Source: Mesorhizobium sp. WSM4311 (lineage in GTDB: Bacteria; Pseudomonadota; Alphaproteobacteria; Rhizobiales; Rhizobiaceae). Taken from it: 64,000 nucleotides of DNA. Below, piece after piece: positions 54,841-63,915 of this stretch. The position numbers were made by a program, and so were the translations under genes. Location: contig NZ_NSFV01000018.1 in assembly GCF_002295115.1 (NCBI RefSeq), forward strand, positions 62,001-126,000. The letters are read 5' to 3'. The notes under the pieces are model-generated. The model was given only the letters and a program-made list of their open reading frames with translations, ran no database searches and was not told the DNA's origin. Position 1 is the stretch's first letter. Every line of letters begins with the position of its first letter.

Positions 54841-54908
54841 AATCATAAACGATCAATATCGATCATATTGCACTGCACAATGAAATTATATGATCGGAAA
54901 TGATTGAC
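54841..54908. promoter_or_regulatory. Divergent rhaD/rhaR control region with AT-rich repeated half-sites
   Basis: A sharply AT-rich block in a GC-rich genome, with repeated GATCAATAT, GATCATATT and TATGATC words that make overlapping imperfect palindromes. DeoR regulators usually bind such arrays, so RhaR is the expected ligand. TTGACA at 54904-54909 with TAGATG 18 bp later is a possible rhaR promoter. Confidence 0.55.
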
Positions 54909-54951
54909 ACTGCTCGTTTTGAGTGCCTAGATGGCCAGGCAGGGAGGAACC

Positions 54952-55755
54952 ATGCACGAAAAAGAGCGCCACAGGATCATTCTGTCCGCCGTCCAGGAAA
55001 AGCCTGTGGTGACGGTGCAGGAGATGGTCGACCTGACGGAGTCGTCCGAGGCGACGATCCGGCGCGATATCGCGGCTCTGCACGTCCAGAAGCGCCTGCG
55101 CCGGGTGCGCGGTGGCGCCGAGGCGATTTCGCCGCCGCAATTCATCGGCCTGGCCGGCCGGCCCTTTTCCGTCAACGAAACGATCAACGCTTCACAGAAG
55201 CGGGCGATCGCTCGCGAGGCGGTCGAATTGTGCGGGGATGGCGAGCCGATCATCATCAATGGCGGCACCACCACCTTCCAGATGGTGCATTTCCTGACTG
55301 GGCGGCGCATGCCGATCTTCACCAATTCGTTCCCGATCGCCGAGCATCTGCTCAAGCACTCGAAGAACACGGTGATGCTGTCGGGCGGCACCATCTATCG
55401 CGAGCAGAACATCATCCTGTCGCCCTTCGACAATGACGTGACCCGCAATTTCTACGCGCGCCGCATGTTCATGGGCGCCCAAGGGCTTGGACCGCTCGGC
55501 CTGATGGAAGGCGACCCGCTGCTGATCCAGGCGGAGCAGAAGCTGATCGACCAGGCCGACGAGCTGGTGGTGCTGGTCGATTCCTCGAAATTCCGAAAGC
55601 GCTCCAGCCTGATCCTGTGCGGGCTGTCGCGCATCGCCACCGTCATCACCGACGACGGCATCGAGGATCGCGAAGCCAAGATGTTGGAGACCGCGGGCGT
55701 GACGCTGATCGTCGCCCGCAAGACGGCAAAGGAAGAATCTTCACTGCAGGCCTGA
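54952..55755 (+). CDS. rhaR: DeoR-family repressor of rhamnose catabolism
   Basis: 267 residues. The N-terminal DeoR helix-turn-helix has VVTVQEMVDLTESSEATIRRDIAALH; the C-terminal sugar-binding domain has INGGTTTFQMVHFL and the later DSSKF, as in phosphosugar-responsive DeoR proteins. GGGAGGA supports the ATG at 54952 over an earlier in-frame start at 54931. It heads the rhaRSTPQUK operon and likely represses both divergent promoters until an intermediate of rhamnose breakdown binds. Confidence 0.93.
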   Translation: MHEKERHRIILSAVQEKPVVTVQEMVDLTESSEATIRRDIAALHVQKRLRRVRGGAEAISPPQFIGLAGRPFSVNETINASQKRAIAREAVELCGDGEPIIINGGTTTFQMVHFLTGRRMPIFTNSFPIAEHLLKHSKNTVMLSGGTIYREQNIILSPFDNDVTRNFYARRMFMGAQGLGPLGLMEGDPLLIQAEQKLIDQADELVVLVDSSKFRKRSSLILCGLSRIATVITDDGIEDREAKMLETAGVTLIVARKTAKEESSLQA

Positions 55756-55810
55756 GACCAACTCACGCCCGCAGCGGCGATGGAATGCAACGCTCAAGGG
55801 AGGATATGCG

Positions 55811-56806
55811 ATGAGCTTTTTGAAGAAATTGATGGTGACGGCCGCATTCTCGGCCGCCATGTTCGTGAATGCCGCCTATGCCGAGAACGTCAAGATCGCA
55901 CTGGTGGTGAAGTCGCTCGGCAACGGCTTCTTCGACGCCGCCAACAAGGGCGCCGAGGAGGCGGCCAAGGAACTCGGCGATGTCGACATCATCTACACCG
56001 GCCCGACCAAGGCAACCGCCGAAGCGCAGATCGAAGTGGTCAATTCGCTGATCGCGCAGAAGGTCAACGCCATCGCCATTTCGGCCAATGACGCCGACGC
56101 GCTGGTGCCGGTGCTGAAGAAGGCCATGGAGCGCGGCATCACCGTCATCTCCTGGGATTCGGGCGTTGCCAAGGAAGGCCGCCAGCTTCACCTCAACCCG
56201 TCCGACACCGGCCTGATCGGCGAGACCATCATCAAGCTTGCCGCCGATTATCTGCCGGAAGGCGGCGATGTCGCCATCCTGTCGGCCTCCTCGACCGCGA
56301 CCAACCAGAACGCCTGGATCGACGCGGCCAAGAAGGTGCTGCCGGAGAAGTTCCCCAAGATCAAGCTTGTCGCCACCGTCTATGGCGATGACGATTCGGC
56401 CAAGAGCACCGACGAAGCCAAGGGCCTGCTGAAGTCCTATCCGAACCTCAAGGCGATCATCGCGCCGACAACCGTCGGCGTCGTTGCCGCCGCCCAGGTC
56501 GTCACCGACGAGAAGCTGATCGGCAAGGTCAATGTCACCGGCCTTGCGCTGCCGTCCGAGTTCAAGAAGTTCATCGACAACGGCGCCAGCCAGGCGGTTG
56601 CGCTGTGGAACCCGATCGACCTCGGCTACTCGGCCGTCTACCTCGCCCACGACCTGGCGGTGAAGAAGGAAGAGGCCAAGCCCGGTGCCACGCTGTCGAT
56701 CGGCCGCGTCGGCAAGGTCACGCTCGACGATACCAACTCGGCTGCGATGGCTCCGCCCTTCCAGTTCGACAAGACCAACATCGAGAAGTTCTCCAAGATC
56801 TATTGA
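55811..56806 (+). CDS. rhaS: L-rhamnose ABC transporter, periplasmic substrate-binding protein
   Basis: 331 residues with signal peptide MSFLKKLMVTAAFSAAMFVNAAYA. Sugar-binding (peripla_BP_4) fold: IALVVKSLGNGFFDAANKGAEE, ISANDADALVPVLKKA and ISWDSGV. It delivers L-rhamnose to RhaPQ. GGGAGGA upstream of the ATG. A stable hairpin after the gene probably protects the mRNA so that more of this protein is made than of the membrane parts. Confidence 0.94.
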   Translation: MSFLKKLMVTAAFSAAMFVNAAYAENVKIALVVKSLGNGFFDAANKGAEEAAKELGDVDIIYTGPTKATAEAQIEVVNSLIAQKVNAIAISANDADALVPVLKKAMERGITVISWDSGVAKEGRQLHLNPSDTGLIGETIIKLAADYLPEGGDVAILSASSTATNQNAWIDAAKKVLPEKFPKIKLVATVYGDDDSAKSTDEAKGLLKSYPNLKAIIAPTTVGVVAAAQVVTDEKLIGKVNVTGLALPSEFKKFIDNGASQAVALWNPIDLGYSAVYLAHDLAVKKEEAKPGATLSIGRVGKVTLDDTNSAAMAPPFQFDKTNIEKFSKIY

Positions 56807-56826
56807 TCTGGGACCCTCTCAAGCCG

Positions 56827-56858
56827 TCGCGGCGGGGCTCACGTCCCGCCGCGATTTT
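56827..56858 (+). terminator. Hairpin between rhaS and rhaT (attenuator or mRNA stabiliser)
   Basis: TCGCGGCGGG (56827-56836) pairs with CCCGCCGCGA (56845-56854) around an 8-base loop, followed by TTTT. Partial termination or 3'-end protection here would favour the binding protein over downstream genes. Confidence 0.7.
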
Positions 56859-56890
56859 AGACGGACCTTGTTTCAGGGCTTGATACGACC

Positions 56891-58432
56891 ATGGACACGA
56901 CAGCCCAGCACGGCACGGTGAAGGAGAGGCCAGCGGCCTCCACGCCACGGCTGACGCTGTCCGGCATCTCCAAGAGCTTTCCCGGCGTGCGCGCGCTGCA
57001 CAATGTCAGCCTGTCGCTCTATCCCGGCCAGGTGACGGCACTGATCGGCGAGAACGGCGCCGGCAAGTCGACGCTGGTCAAGATCATGACCGGCATCTAC
57101 CAGCCGGATTCGGGCACGATCAGCATCGACGGCCAGGCGGTCAGCTTGCCCAGCGCGCATGCCGCCTTCGGCCATGGCGTCACCGCCATCCATCAGGAAA
57201 CCGTGCTGTTCGACGATCTGAGCGTTGCCGAAAACATCTTTCTCGGCCACGCGCCGCGCACACGGCTAGGCACCATCGACTGGCGCACGATGCGCAAGAA
57301 TGCCCGCGAAGTGCTCGACACGATGCACGCCGGCCATATCGATGCCGATGCGCGTTTGAAAGACCTCGGCATCGCCAACAAGCATCTCGTGGCGGTGGCG
57401 CGCGCCATGTCGATCGACGCGCAGATCGTCATCATGGACGAGCCGACCGCAGCCCTTTCGATGAAGGAGATCGAGGAGCTTTTCCTGCTCATCGAATTCC
57501 TCAAGGAGGAAGGCAAGGCGATCCTGTTCATCAGCCACAAGTTCGACGAGATCTACCGCATCGCCGACCGCTACACGGTGTTCCGCGACGGCGAGATGGT
57601 TGGCGAAGGCCTGATCAAGGATGCCGGCCAGAGCCAGATCGTGCGCATGATGGTCGGCCGCTCGGTCGATCATATTTTTCCGCAGCGCAAGGCCGAGATC
57701 GGTGCACCGGTGCTGTCCGTCGCCGGCCTGTCGCACCCGACCGAGTTCAACGACATCGGCTTCGAACTACACAAAGGCGAAATACTCGGCTTCTACGGCC
57801 TCGTCGGCGCCGGCCGCAGCGAGGTGATGCAGGCGATTTCAGGCATCACCCGCACCACGGGCGGCACGATCACGCTGGAAGGCAAGACGATCGCGCCGAA
57901 ATCGGCGGCGGATTCGATCGAGGCCGGCATCGTCTATGTGCCGGAAGAGCGCGGCAAGCAAGGCGTGGTGATCGGCCTGCCGATCTTCCAGAACGTCTCG
58001 CTGCCCTCGCTCAAGCGCACCTCCAAATCTGGCTTGCTGCGGCTGGCCGAAGAATTTTCGCTCGCCCGTTCCTACACCGAGCGGCTTGATCTCAGGGCCT
58101 CGTCGCTCAGCCAGGATGTCGGCACGCTGTCGGGCGGCAACCAGCAGAAGATCGTCATCGCCAAATGGCTGGCGACCGCGCCCAAGGTGATCATCCTCGA
58201 TGAGCCGACCAAGGGCATCGACATCGGTTCCAAGGCCGCCGTGCACGGCTTCATGGCCGAGCTGGTGGCGCAGGGCCTGTCGGTGATCATGGTGTCGTCG
58301 GAACTGCCGGAGATACTCGGCATGTCCGACCGGGTGGTGGTCATGCGCGAGGGCCTTGTCGCGGCGGTCTATGACAATAAGGGGCTGGACGCCGAGACGC
58401 TGGTGCGGACGGCAGCGGGGATCGCGGCATGA
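56891..58432 (+). CDS. rhaT: L-rhamnose ABC transporter, tandem ATP-binding protein
   Basis: 513 residues with two sugar-type ATPase domains. The first has GENGAGKSTLVK (about 54-65) and VIMDEPTAALS. The second has the degenerate P-loop GLVGAGRSEVMQ usual in this family, signature LSGGNQQKIVIAKWL and VIILDEPTKGIDIG. It powers RhaPQ. Its end overlaps rhaP by 4 bp (ATGA). Confidence 0.95.
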   Translation: MDTTAQHGTVKERPAASTPRLTLSGISKSFPGVRALHNVSLSLYPGQVTALIGENGAGKSTLVKIMTGIYQPDSGTISIDGQAVSLPSAHAAFGHGVTAIHQETVLFDDLSVAENIFLGHAPRTRLGTIDWRTMRKNAREVLDTMHAGHIDADARLKDLGIANKHLVAVARAMSIDAQIVIMDEPTAALSMKEIEELFLLIEFLKEEGKAILFISHKFDEIYRIADRYTVFRDGEMVGEGLIKDAGQSQIVRMMVGRSVDHIFPQRKAEIGAPVLSVAGLSHPTEFNDIGFELHKGEILGFYGLVGAGRSEVMQAISGITRTTGGTITLEGKTIAPKSAADSIEAGIVYVPEERGKQGVVIGLPIFQNVSLPSLKRTSKSGLLRLAEEFSLARSYTERLDLRASSLSQDVGTLSGGNQQKIVIAKWLATAPKVIILDEPTKGIDIGSKAAVHGFMAELVAQGLSVIMVSSELPEILGMSDRVVVMREGLVAAVYDNKGLDAETLVRTAAGIAA

Positions 58433-59406
58433 AAGCCTTTCTGAAATACCGCGAGATCTGGCTGGCCGCGGCCATCATCGTGCTGATCGGGCTAATCTCG
58501 ACCCGCTTCCCGGCCTTCGCCGACCCCGGCAACCTGCGCCAGGTATTCAACGACACCTCTATCCTGATGATCCTGGCGCTCGGCCAGATGGTGATCATCC
58601 TGACGCGGTCGATCGACCTGTCCATGGCCTCCAATCTCTGCTTCACCGGCATGGTGGTGGCGATGCTGAACGCCGCACACCCGGCAATCCCGATCCCGGC
58701 ACTGATCGTCATCGCGCTGGCGGTCGGGCTGGTGCTCGGCGCCATCAACGGCCTTCTGGTGTGGCGGCTGAACATCCCTTCGATCGTGGTCACTTTGGGC
58801 ACGCTCACCATCTATCGCGGCGCCACCTTCGTCCTGTCAGGCGGCGCCTGGGTCAATGCCGACAAGATGAGCCCGGATTTCATCGGTTTCCAGCGCGCCG
58901 CCTTCCTCGGCATTCCGGTGCTGTCCTGGATCGCCATACTGGTCATCGCGCTGTTCTTCGTGCTGATGACGCGCACCGCGCTCGGCCGCTCGATCTATGC
59001 GATCGGCGTCAACCCGACGGCGTCGGTCTATACCGGCATCGATGTCGGTCGCACGAAATTCATTGTCTTCTGCATCTCCGGCATGATCGGCGGGCTTGCC
59101 GGCTACCTGTGGATCTCGCGCTACGTCATCGCCTCGGTCGAGGTCGCCAACGGCTATGAGCTCAACATCATCGCCGCCTGCGTCATCGGCGGCATCTCGA
59201 TCGCCGGCGGCATCGGCTCGGTCGGCGGCGCGGTGCTTGGCGCGTTGTTCCTCGGCATCATCTCCAACGCGCTCCCGGTCATCAACATCTCGCCCTTCTG
59301 GCAGATGGCGATTTCGGGCAGTGCCATCATCTTGGCCGTCGTGCTCAACGCGCGCGGCGAACGCCAGCAAGGCCGCATCATCCTGAGAAAGGCGGAGGCG
59401 GCATGA
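58429..59406 (+). CDS. rhaP: L-rhamnose ABC transporter permease
   Basis: 325 residues, eight to ten hydrophobic helices of the ribose/xylose permease family; the conserved loop GVNPTASVYTGIDVGRTK and the late YELNIIAACVIGGISIAGG are family signatures. It pairs with RhaQ. Overlaps rhaT and rhaQ by 4 bp each, so translation is coupled. Confidence 0.94.
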   Translation: MKAFLKYREIWLAAAIIVLIGLISTRFPAFADPGNLRQVFNDTSILMILALGQMVIILTRSIDLSMASNLCFTGMVVAMLNAAHPAIPIPALIVIALAVGLVLGAINGLLVWRLNIPSIVVTLGTLTIYRGATFVLSGGAWVNADKMSPDFIGFQRAAFLGIPVLSWIAILVIALFFVLMTRTALGRSIYAIGVNPTASVYTGIDVGRTKFIVFCISGMIGGLAGYLWISRYVIASVEVANGYELNIIAACVIGGISIAGGIGSVGGAVLGALFLGIISNALPVINISPFWQMAISGSAIILAVVLNARGERQQGRIILRKAEAA

Positions 59407-60398
59407 CCGACATCCCTGCCCCACGCCATATTCCCGACCGGCTCGACAAGCCGCTGTCTTCGGCGATCTTTTCCTGGGAGGCACTGCTGGTCGTGGTGGC
59501 CGTCGCCATCTTCGCCATCAACAGCTTCGCCTCGCCCTATTTCCTCGATCCCTATTCGCTGTCCGATCTGACCTTCAACTTCACCGAGAAGGGCCTGATC
59601 GCCTTTGCCATGGCGCTGCTGATCATCTCCGGCGAAATCGACCTGTCGGTCGCCGCCATCATCGCGCTGGCATCGACCATGATGGGCATGGCGGTGCAGG
59701 CGGGTGCGGGTACACCGGTGCTGGTGCTGATCGGCATTGTGGTCGGGCTTGGCTGCGGCGCCTTCAACGGGCTGTTGGTGACACGGCTCGGCTTGCCGTC
59801 CATCGTCGTCACCATCGGCACGATGAGCCTGTTCCGCGGCATCGCCTTCATCATCCTCGGCGACCAGGCCTATAAGGGCTATCCCGAAAGCTTCGCCTTC
59901 TTTGGCCAGGGCTATGTCTGGTGGGTGGTCTCGTTCGAGCTGGTGCTCTTCCTCATCGCCGCCATCGTCTACTGGTTCCTCCTGCATCGCACGAGTTTCG
60001 GCCGCCGCGTCTTCGCCATCGGCAACAATCCGGTCGCGGCGCAGTTTTCCGGCGTGCGCGTCGGGCGTATCAAATTCATCCTGTTCTGCCTGACCGGGCT
60101 GATGTCGGGTATAGCCTCGGTGCTGATCACCTCGCGCCTCGGCTCGACGCGGCCGTCGATCGCGCAAGGCTATGAGCTGGAAGTCATCACCATGGTGGTG
60201 CTCGGCGGCGTCAGCATCCTCGGCGGCGCCGGCAGCATTGTCGGCGTCGTGCTCGCCGCGTTCATCATGGGGCTGGTGACGTTTGGGCTCGGCCTGCTCA
60301 ACGTGCCCGGCATCGTCATGTCGATCTTCATCGGCGTGCTGCTGATCATAGTCATCGCGCTGCCGATCGTCTGGCGGCGGCTGCGGGGTAGCAGCTGA
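59403..60398 (+). CDS. rhaQ: L-rhamnose ABC transporter permease
   Basis: 331 residues, same family as RhaP, with GNNPVAAQFSGVRVGRIK and YELEVITMVVLGGVSILGG at the equivalent places. The two permeases form the inner-membrane heterodimer. Coupled to rhaP by overlap (ATGA) and to rhaU by TGATG. Confidence 0.94.
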   Translation: MTDIPAPRHIPDRLDKPLSSAIFSWEALLVVVAVAIFAINSFASPYFLDPYSLSDLTFNFTEKGLIAFAMALLIISGEIDLSVAAIIALASTMMGMAVQAGAGTPVLVLIGIVVGLGCGAFNGLLVTRLGLPSIVVTIGTMSLFRGIAFIILGDQAYKGYPESFAFFGQGYVWWVVSFELVLFLIAAIVYWFLLHRTSFGRRVFAIGNNPVAAQFSGVRVGRIKFILFCLTGLMSGIASVLITSRLGSTRPSIAQGYELEVITMVVLGGVSILGGAGSIVGVVLAAFIMGLVTFGLGLLNVPGIVMSIFIGVLLIIVIALPIVWRRLRGSS

Positions 60399-60715
60399 TG
60401 CCTGAGAAATACGCGTTCAAGATGAAGCTCAAACCGGGCATGAAGGCCGAGTACAGGAAGCGCCATGACGAGATCTGGCCGTCGCTGGTCGCGCTCTTGA
60501 AACAGGCCGGCGTGTCCGACTATTCGATCCATCTCGATGAAGAGACCAACATCCTGTTCGGCGTGCTGTGGCGGCGCGACGATCACGGCATGGCCGAATT
60601 GCCGAAGCATCCTGTGATGCAGCGCTGGTGGGCTCACATGGCCGACATCATGGAAACGAAGCCGGACAACGAGCCGGTGGCCGTGCCGCTGGAAACTGTG
60701 TTCCAGATGGCATGA
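60398..60715 (+). CDS. rhaU: L-rhamnose mutarotase
   Basis: 105 residues, the usual length. Conserved features of the RhaM/RhaU fold: MKLKPGMKAEYRKRHDEIWP with the His-x3-Trp, and HPVMQRWWAHMADIM. It interconverts the anomers of rhamnose for kinase and isomerase. In R. leguminosarum rhaU is part of this operon. Its stop overlaps the rhaK start. Confidence 0.96.
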   Translation: MPEKYAFKMKLKPGMKAEYRKRHDEIWPSLVALLKQAGVSDYSIHLDEETNILFGVLWRRDDHGMAELPKHPVMQRWWAHMADIMETKPDNEPVAVPLETVFQMA

Positions 60716-62088
60716 GTGCTCTGCGCCACATCGCCGTCATCGACATCGGCAAGACCAACGCCAAGGTGGCGCTGGTCGACCTCGCAACCTTGAGCGAGGT
60801 AGCGCTGCGCCGGATGGCGAATGCGCCGGTGCGGCAAGCGCCCTACCCGCATCACGATGTCGAGGCGCTATGGACATTCATCCTCGACAGCCTTGCCGAT
60901 CTCAACCGCGAACAGCCGATCGCCGCCATCTCGATCACCACGCATGGCGCGACAGGTGCGCTGGTCGACGCCTCTGGCGAACTGGTGCTGCCGGTGCTCG
61001 ACTATGAGTTCGACGGCCCCGACAGGCTGGCGGCGGACTATGACGCTGTTCGACCGCCGTTCACCGAGACCGGCACACCGCGCCTGCCGCTCGGCCTCAA
61101 TCTCGGCGCGCAATTTTTTTGGCAGCAGAAATGCTTTCCGGCCGCGTTCGCGCATGCGGCCGCGATTCTGATGTACCCGCAATACTGGGCGCTGCGCCTG
61201 ACCGGCGTCGCCGCCAACGAAGTGACCTCGCTCGGTTGCCACACCGATCTGTGGAATCCATGGCATGCTGACTTTTCGTCGCTGGTCGATCGGTTGGATT
61301 GGCGCCGCCTGATGGCACCGGTGCGGCCGGCCAGGGATCGCCTCGGTCCGATCCTGCCAGCGCTTGCCGCGCGCACCGGCCTTGATGCGCAAACCCCAGT
61401 GTTCTGCGGCCTGCACGATTCCAACGCCTCGCTGCTGCCGCATCTCCTGTCCGACGCGCCACCCTTCTCGGTCGTCTCGACCGGCACCTGGGTGGTGTCG
61501 ATGGCGGTCGGCGGCAGAGAGATTGCGTTGGATGCGGCGCGCGATACGCTGGTCAATGTCAATGCGCTGGGCGACCCCGTCCTCTCGGCCCGTTTCATGG
61601 GCGGCCGCGAGTTTTCCGTGCTGACGGAAGGCCGGCCGGAGACTTGGACCGACGATGATGTCCGGGCCGTGCTCGCGCGGAAGACATTGCTGCTGCCGTC
61701 GACGCAACAGGGATCAGGGCCGTTCCCGCATCAGGCCGCGACATGGCTCAATGCCGACGGCATGAACAATGGCCAGCGCTTTGCCGCCATCTCGTTCTAC
61801 CTGGCACTGATGACGGCGACCTGCCTCGAGCTGATCGGCGGCGATGGCCCGACCACCGTCGAAGGCCCGTTTGCCCGCAATCGCCTGTTCGTCGGCATGC
61901 TAGCCGCAAGCACAGGCCGCGCCGTCGTCGCCTCCGAAGCCGCCACCGGCACCAGCATCGGCGCGGCACTGCTGGCGTCCGATCAGGTCACGGTGCACGG
62001 CAAAGGCGAGCGGCCGGAACCGCCGACCGACCCGGCCTGGGCCGACTATGCCAGCGCATGGCGCGCGGCGGTCGAGTCGCGGGGCTGA
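60712..62088 (+). CDS. rhaK: Carbohydrate kinase of the rhamnose operon (FGGY family)
   Basis: 458 residues. The ATP-binding opening VIDIGKTNAKVALVDL and later GLHDSNASLLPHLL, STGTWVVSMAVGG and AASTGRAVVASEAATGTSIGAAL match FGGY sugar kinases. It phosphorylates the sugar; in R. leguminosarum RhaK is also required for activity of the RhaSTPQ transporter. The ATG at 60712 lies in the rhaU stop. Its TGA abuts the TGA of the convergent racemase gene. Confidence 0.94.
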   Translation: MSALRHIAVIDIGKTNAKVALVDLATLSEVALRRMANAPVRQAPYPHHDVEALWTFILDSLADLNREQPIAAISITTHGATGALVDASGELVLPVLDYEFDGPDRLAADYDAVRPPFTETGTPRLPLGLNLGAQFFWQQKCFPAAFAHAAAILMYPQYWALRLTGVAANEVTSLGCHTDLWNPWHADFSSLVDRLDWRRLMAPVRPARDRLGPILPALAARTGLDAQTPVFCGLHDSNASLLPHLLSDAPPFSVVSTGTWVVSMAVGGREIALDAARDTLVNVNALGDPVLSARFMGGREFSVLTEGRPETWTDDDVRAVLARKTLLLPSTQQGSGPFPHQAATWLNADGMNNGQRFAAISFYLALMTATCLELIGGDGPTTVEGPFARNRLFVGMLAASTGRAVVASEAATGTSIGAALLASDQVTVHGKGERPEPPTDPAWADYASAWRAAVESRG

Positions 62089-63915
62089 TCACAGGATCCG
62101 CTTGCCGAAGGCCGACATGACGAAGTTCACGGTGTCAGCGCCGATCCTGGGCTCGATATCCTTGCTCAGCCCCGAAACATCCATCGACAAAAGCCCGCCC
62201 GACAGCGCGATCGCCTCCATCGCCTGATGCGTCTCGCGCACGGTCAGCCCGCCGGAGCCGGCCGCCCAGCCGGCGAATTCGGTCGCCGTCGGGGAATAGC
62301 TGAGATGAAAGCCCTGTGTGCCCGACGTGGCGATGCGGATCGCCTCATGCATAAGGTCGCGCATGCCCATGGCGTCGATATCGGTCATGGTGAAGGCCGA
62401 CACGCGCGAATCCTTCAGCACCCGGGCCTCCGCCGGATCGGCATGGCGCAGACCGACGATGACGACATTTTCCGGCGACAGCTGCGGCTGCAGCGCGCCG
62501 GCCTTGTGATCGAGGCCGAGGGTACGGGCCAGCACCGAACCTTCCGGCAGGTCGATGCCCTCTTCACCTTCCGGCATCAGCGCGGCAATGGAATCGATCC
62601 AGATCAGGCCGAAGGAATGCGTCGCGCGCGCTGTCGCCGTCAGCGCCTTGTGGGCGATACGGCGATCGGCGCCGGCACTCAGCCGGATCAGCCCCGAGGG
62701 CGGCCGCTCGACATCGGTGAGTTCCACGACGTCGAAATTCATCGCCTCCAGCCGCGCACCGGTCCCCTCGCGGGCAAGAATGCCGGCGGCTTCCTGTTCG
62801 GCCGCGATCGACACCATCTTGCGGCCGGAAAAGTCCGCGACGTCATGCATCGGCGCCTTCTCGACATACTCCGACGTCATCGCCAGCAGCATGGCGCCGT
62901 AGCTCATGCGAAAGGCGACGCGATCTCCCACAGCGGGGCGCGGGTCGGCGTCCTGCACGTCGAGCAGCAGATGGTCGCTGGAGGCGCCGAGCACCCTGAT
63001 CCCCCTGGCGATCGGCGTCAGCCCTTCGACCAGCACGTCCTCGCGGCCGATATTGGCGATGGCGCGCAGCCTGTCGCCCTCGTCGGGAAAGACCGGTTGG
63101 TTGCCGAAAGCGTCGTAGCCGGACTCGCCAATCGGCCGCGACGGCTTGAGCTTGACCTCGATGATGTCGCCGGTCAGGCGGCACGCGTCGGGCTCGAGTT
63201 CATCCCATGGCACATCGCGAAAGGTTTCGACGCCGCCTTGCAGGATCGCCTCGCCGACCCTGAGATTGTTGATGCCGGCCGGAAGTGTGCCTTCGAGCAG
63301 CAGCGTCAGCGACGACGAAGCCCCGCCGGAGATCCAGTCGAGACTTTTGCCCGACAGGCGCTCCGTCTTGTAGGCGTGGGCGACGAGTTGCCCAAGATTT
63401 TCCGGCGTCGGCATGATGGCGCCGAAACAGCCGAGATTGGTGCCGATGCCGGCGATGCGCACGCCCTTGAACTCGAGGATCCGCTCAACGGTGGGGATCA
63501 GGTCGTTCGGCCAGATGCCTTCGCGGAGGTCGCCGAGATCGATCATCAGCATGATGTCGTGGACGCGGCCCATGCGCTCGGCGATGCGCGAGATCTCGCG
63601 GATGGTGGCGAGTTCCGACTGCAGGCTGATGTCGACGGTGCGCACCACCTCCTCGATGCGCGCCATGGGCGGGCTGCGCAGCAGCATGATCGGCACGCTG
63701 ATGCCGCTGTCGCGCAGCCGGCGAATGTTTTCGAAACGCGATTCGGCAATGCCGGCGACGCCGCCGCGCAGCATGGCGCGCGCCACTTGCGGCATGCCGC
63801 AGGTGCCCTTGGTGACGCCGAACACCTTGATGCCGGACAAAGCGCAGCGGTCAACAATGGTGCGTGCGTTGCGCTCGATACGGCCGAGGTCGATGGCGAC
63901 TTGCGGTCCCGACAT
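62089..63915 (-). CDS. Alanine/ornithine racemase-like PLP protein fused to a metal-less arginase-like domain
   Basis: 608 residues. The N-terminal two thirds resemble the alanine/ornithine racemase family: the PLP Lys is probably Lys 36 in VFGVTKGTCG, with IAGIGTNLGCFGAI and SGGASSSLTLL further on. The last 190 residues follow the arginase/agmatinase fold in order (GADRR 415-419, WIDSIAA 439-445, VIVGLR, SYSPTA 539-544, LTVRETHQAMEAI and FGKRIL at the end), but the usual metal ligands (GGDHS, DAHAD, DxD) are gone except Asp 441. An active arginase is unlikely; a regulatory or structural role is more probable. GAGAGGAAAA precedes the ATG. Confidence 0.85.
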   Translation of the reverse strand: MSGPQVAIDLGRIERNARTIVDRCALSGIKVFGVTKGTCGMPQVARAMLRGGVAGIAESRFENIRRLRDSGISVPIMLLRSPPMARIEEVVRTVDISLQSELATIREISRIAERMGRVHDIMLMIDLGDLREGIWPNDLIPTVERILEFKGVRIAGIGTNLGCFGAIMPTPENLGQLVAHAYKTERLSGKSLDWISGGASSSLTLLLEGTLPAGINNLRVGEAILQGGVETFRDVPWDELEPDACRLTGDIIEVKLKPSRPIGESGYDAFGNQPVFPDEGDRLRAIANIGREDVLVEGLTPIARGIRVLGASSDHLLLDVQDADPRPAVGDRVAFRMSYGAMLLAMTSEYVEKAPMHDVADFSGRKMVSIAAEQEAAGILAREGTGARLEAMNFDVVELTDVERPPSGLIRLSAGADRRIAHKALTATARATHSFGLIWIDSIAALMPEGEEGIDLPEGSVLARTLGLDHKAGALQPQLSPENVVIVGLRHADPAEARVLKDSRVSAFTMTDIDAMGMRDLMHEAIRIATSGTQGFHLSYSPTATEFAGWAAGSGGLTVRETHQAMEAIALSGGLLSMDVSGLSKDIEPRIGADTVNFVMSAFGKRIL

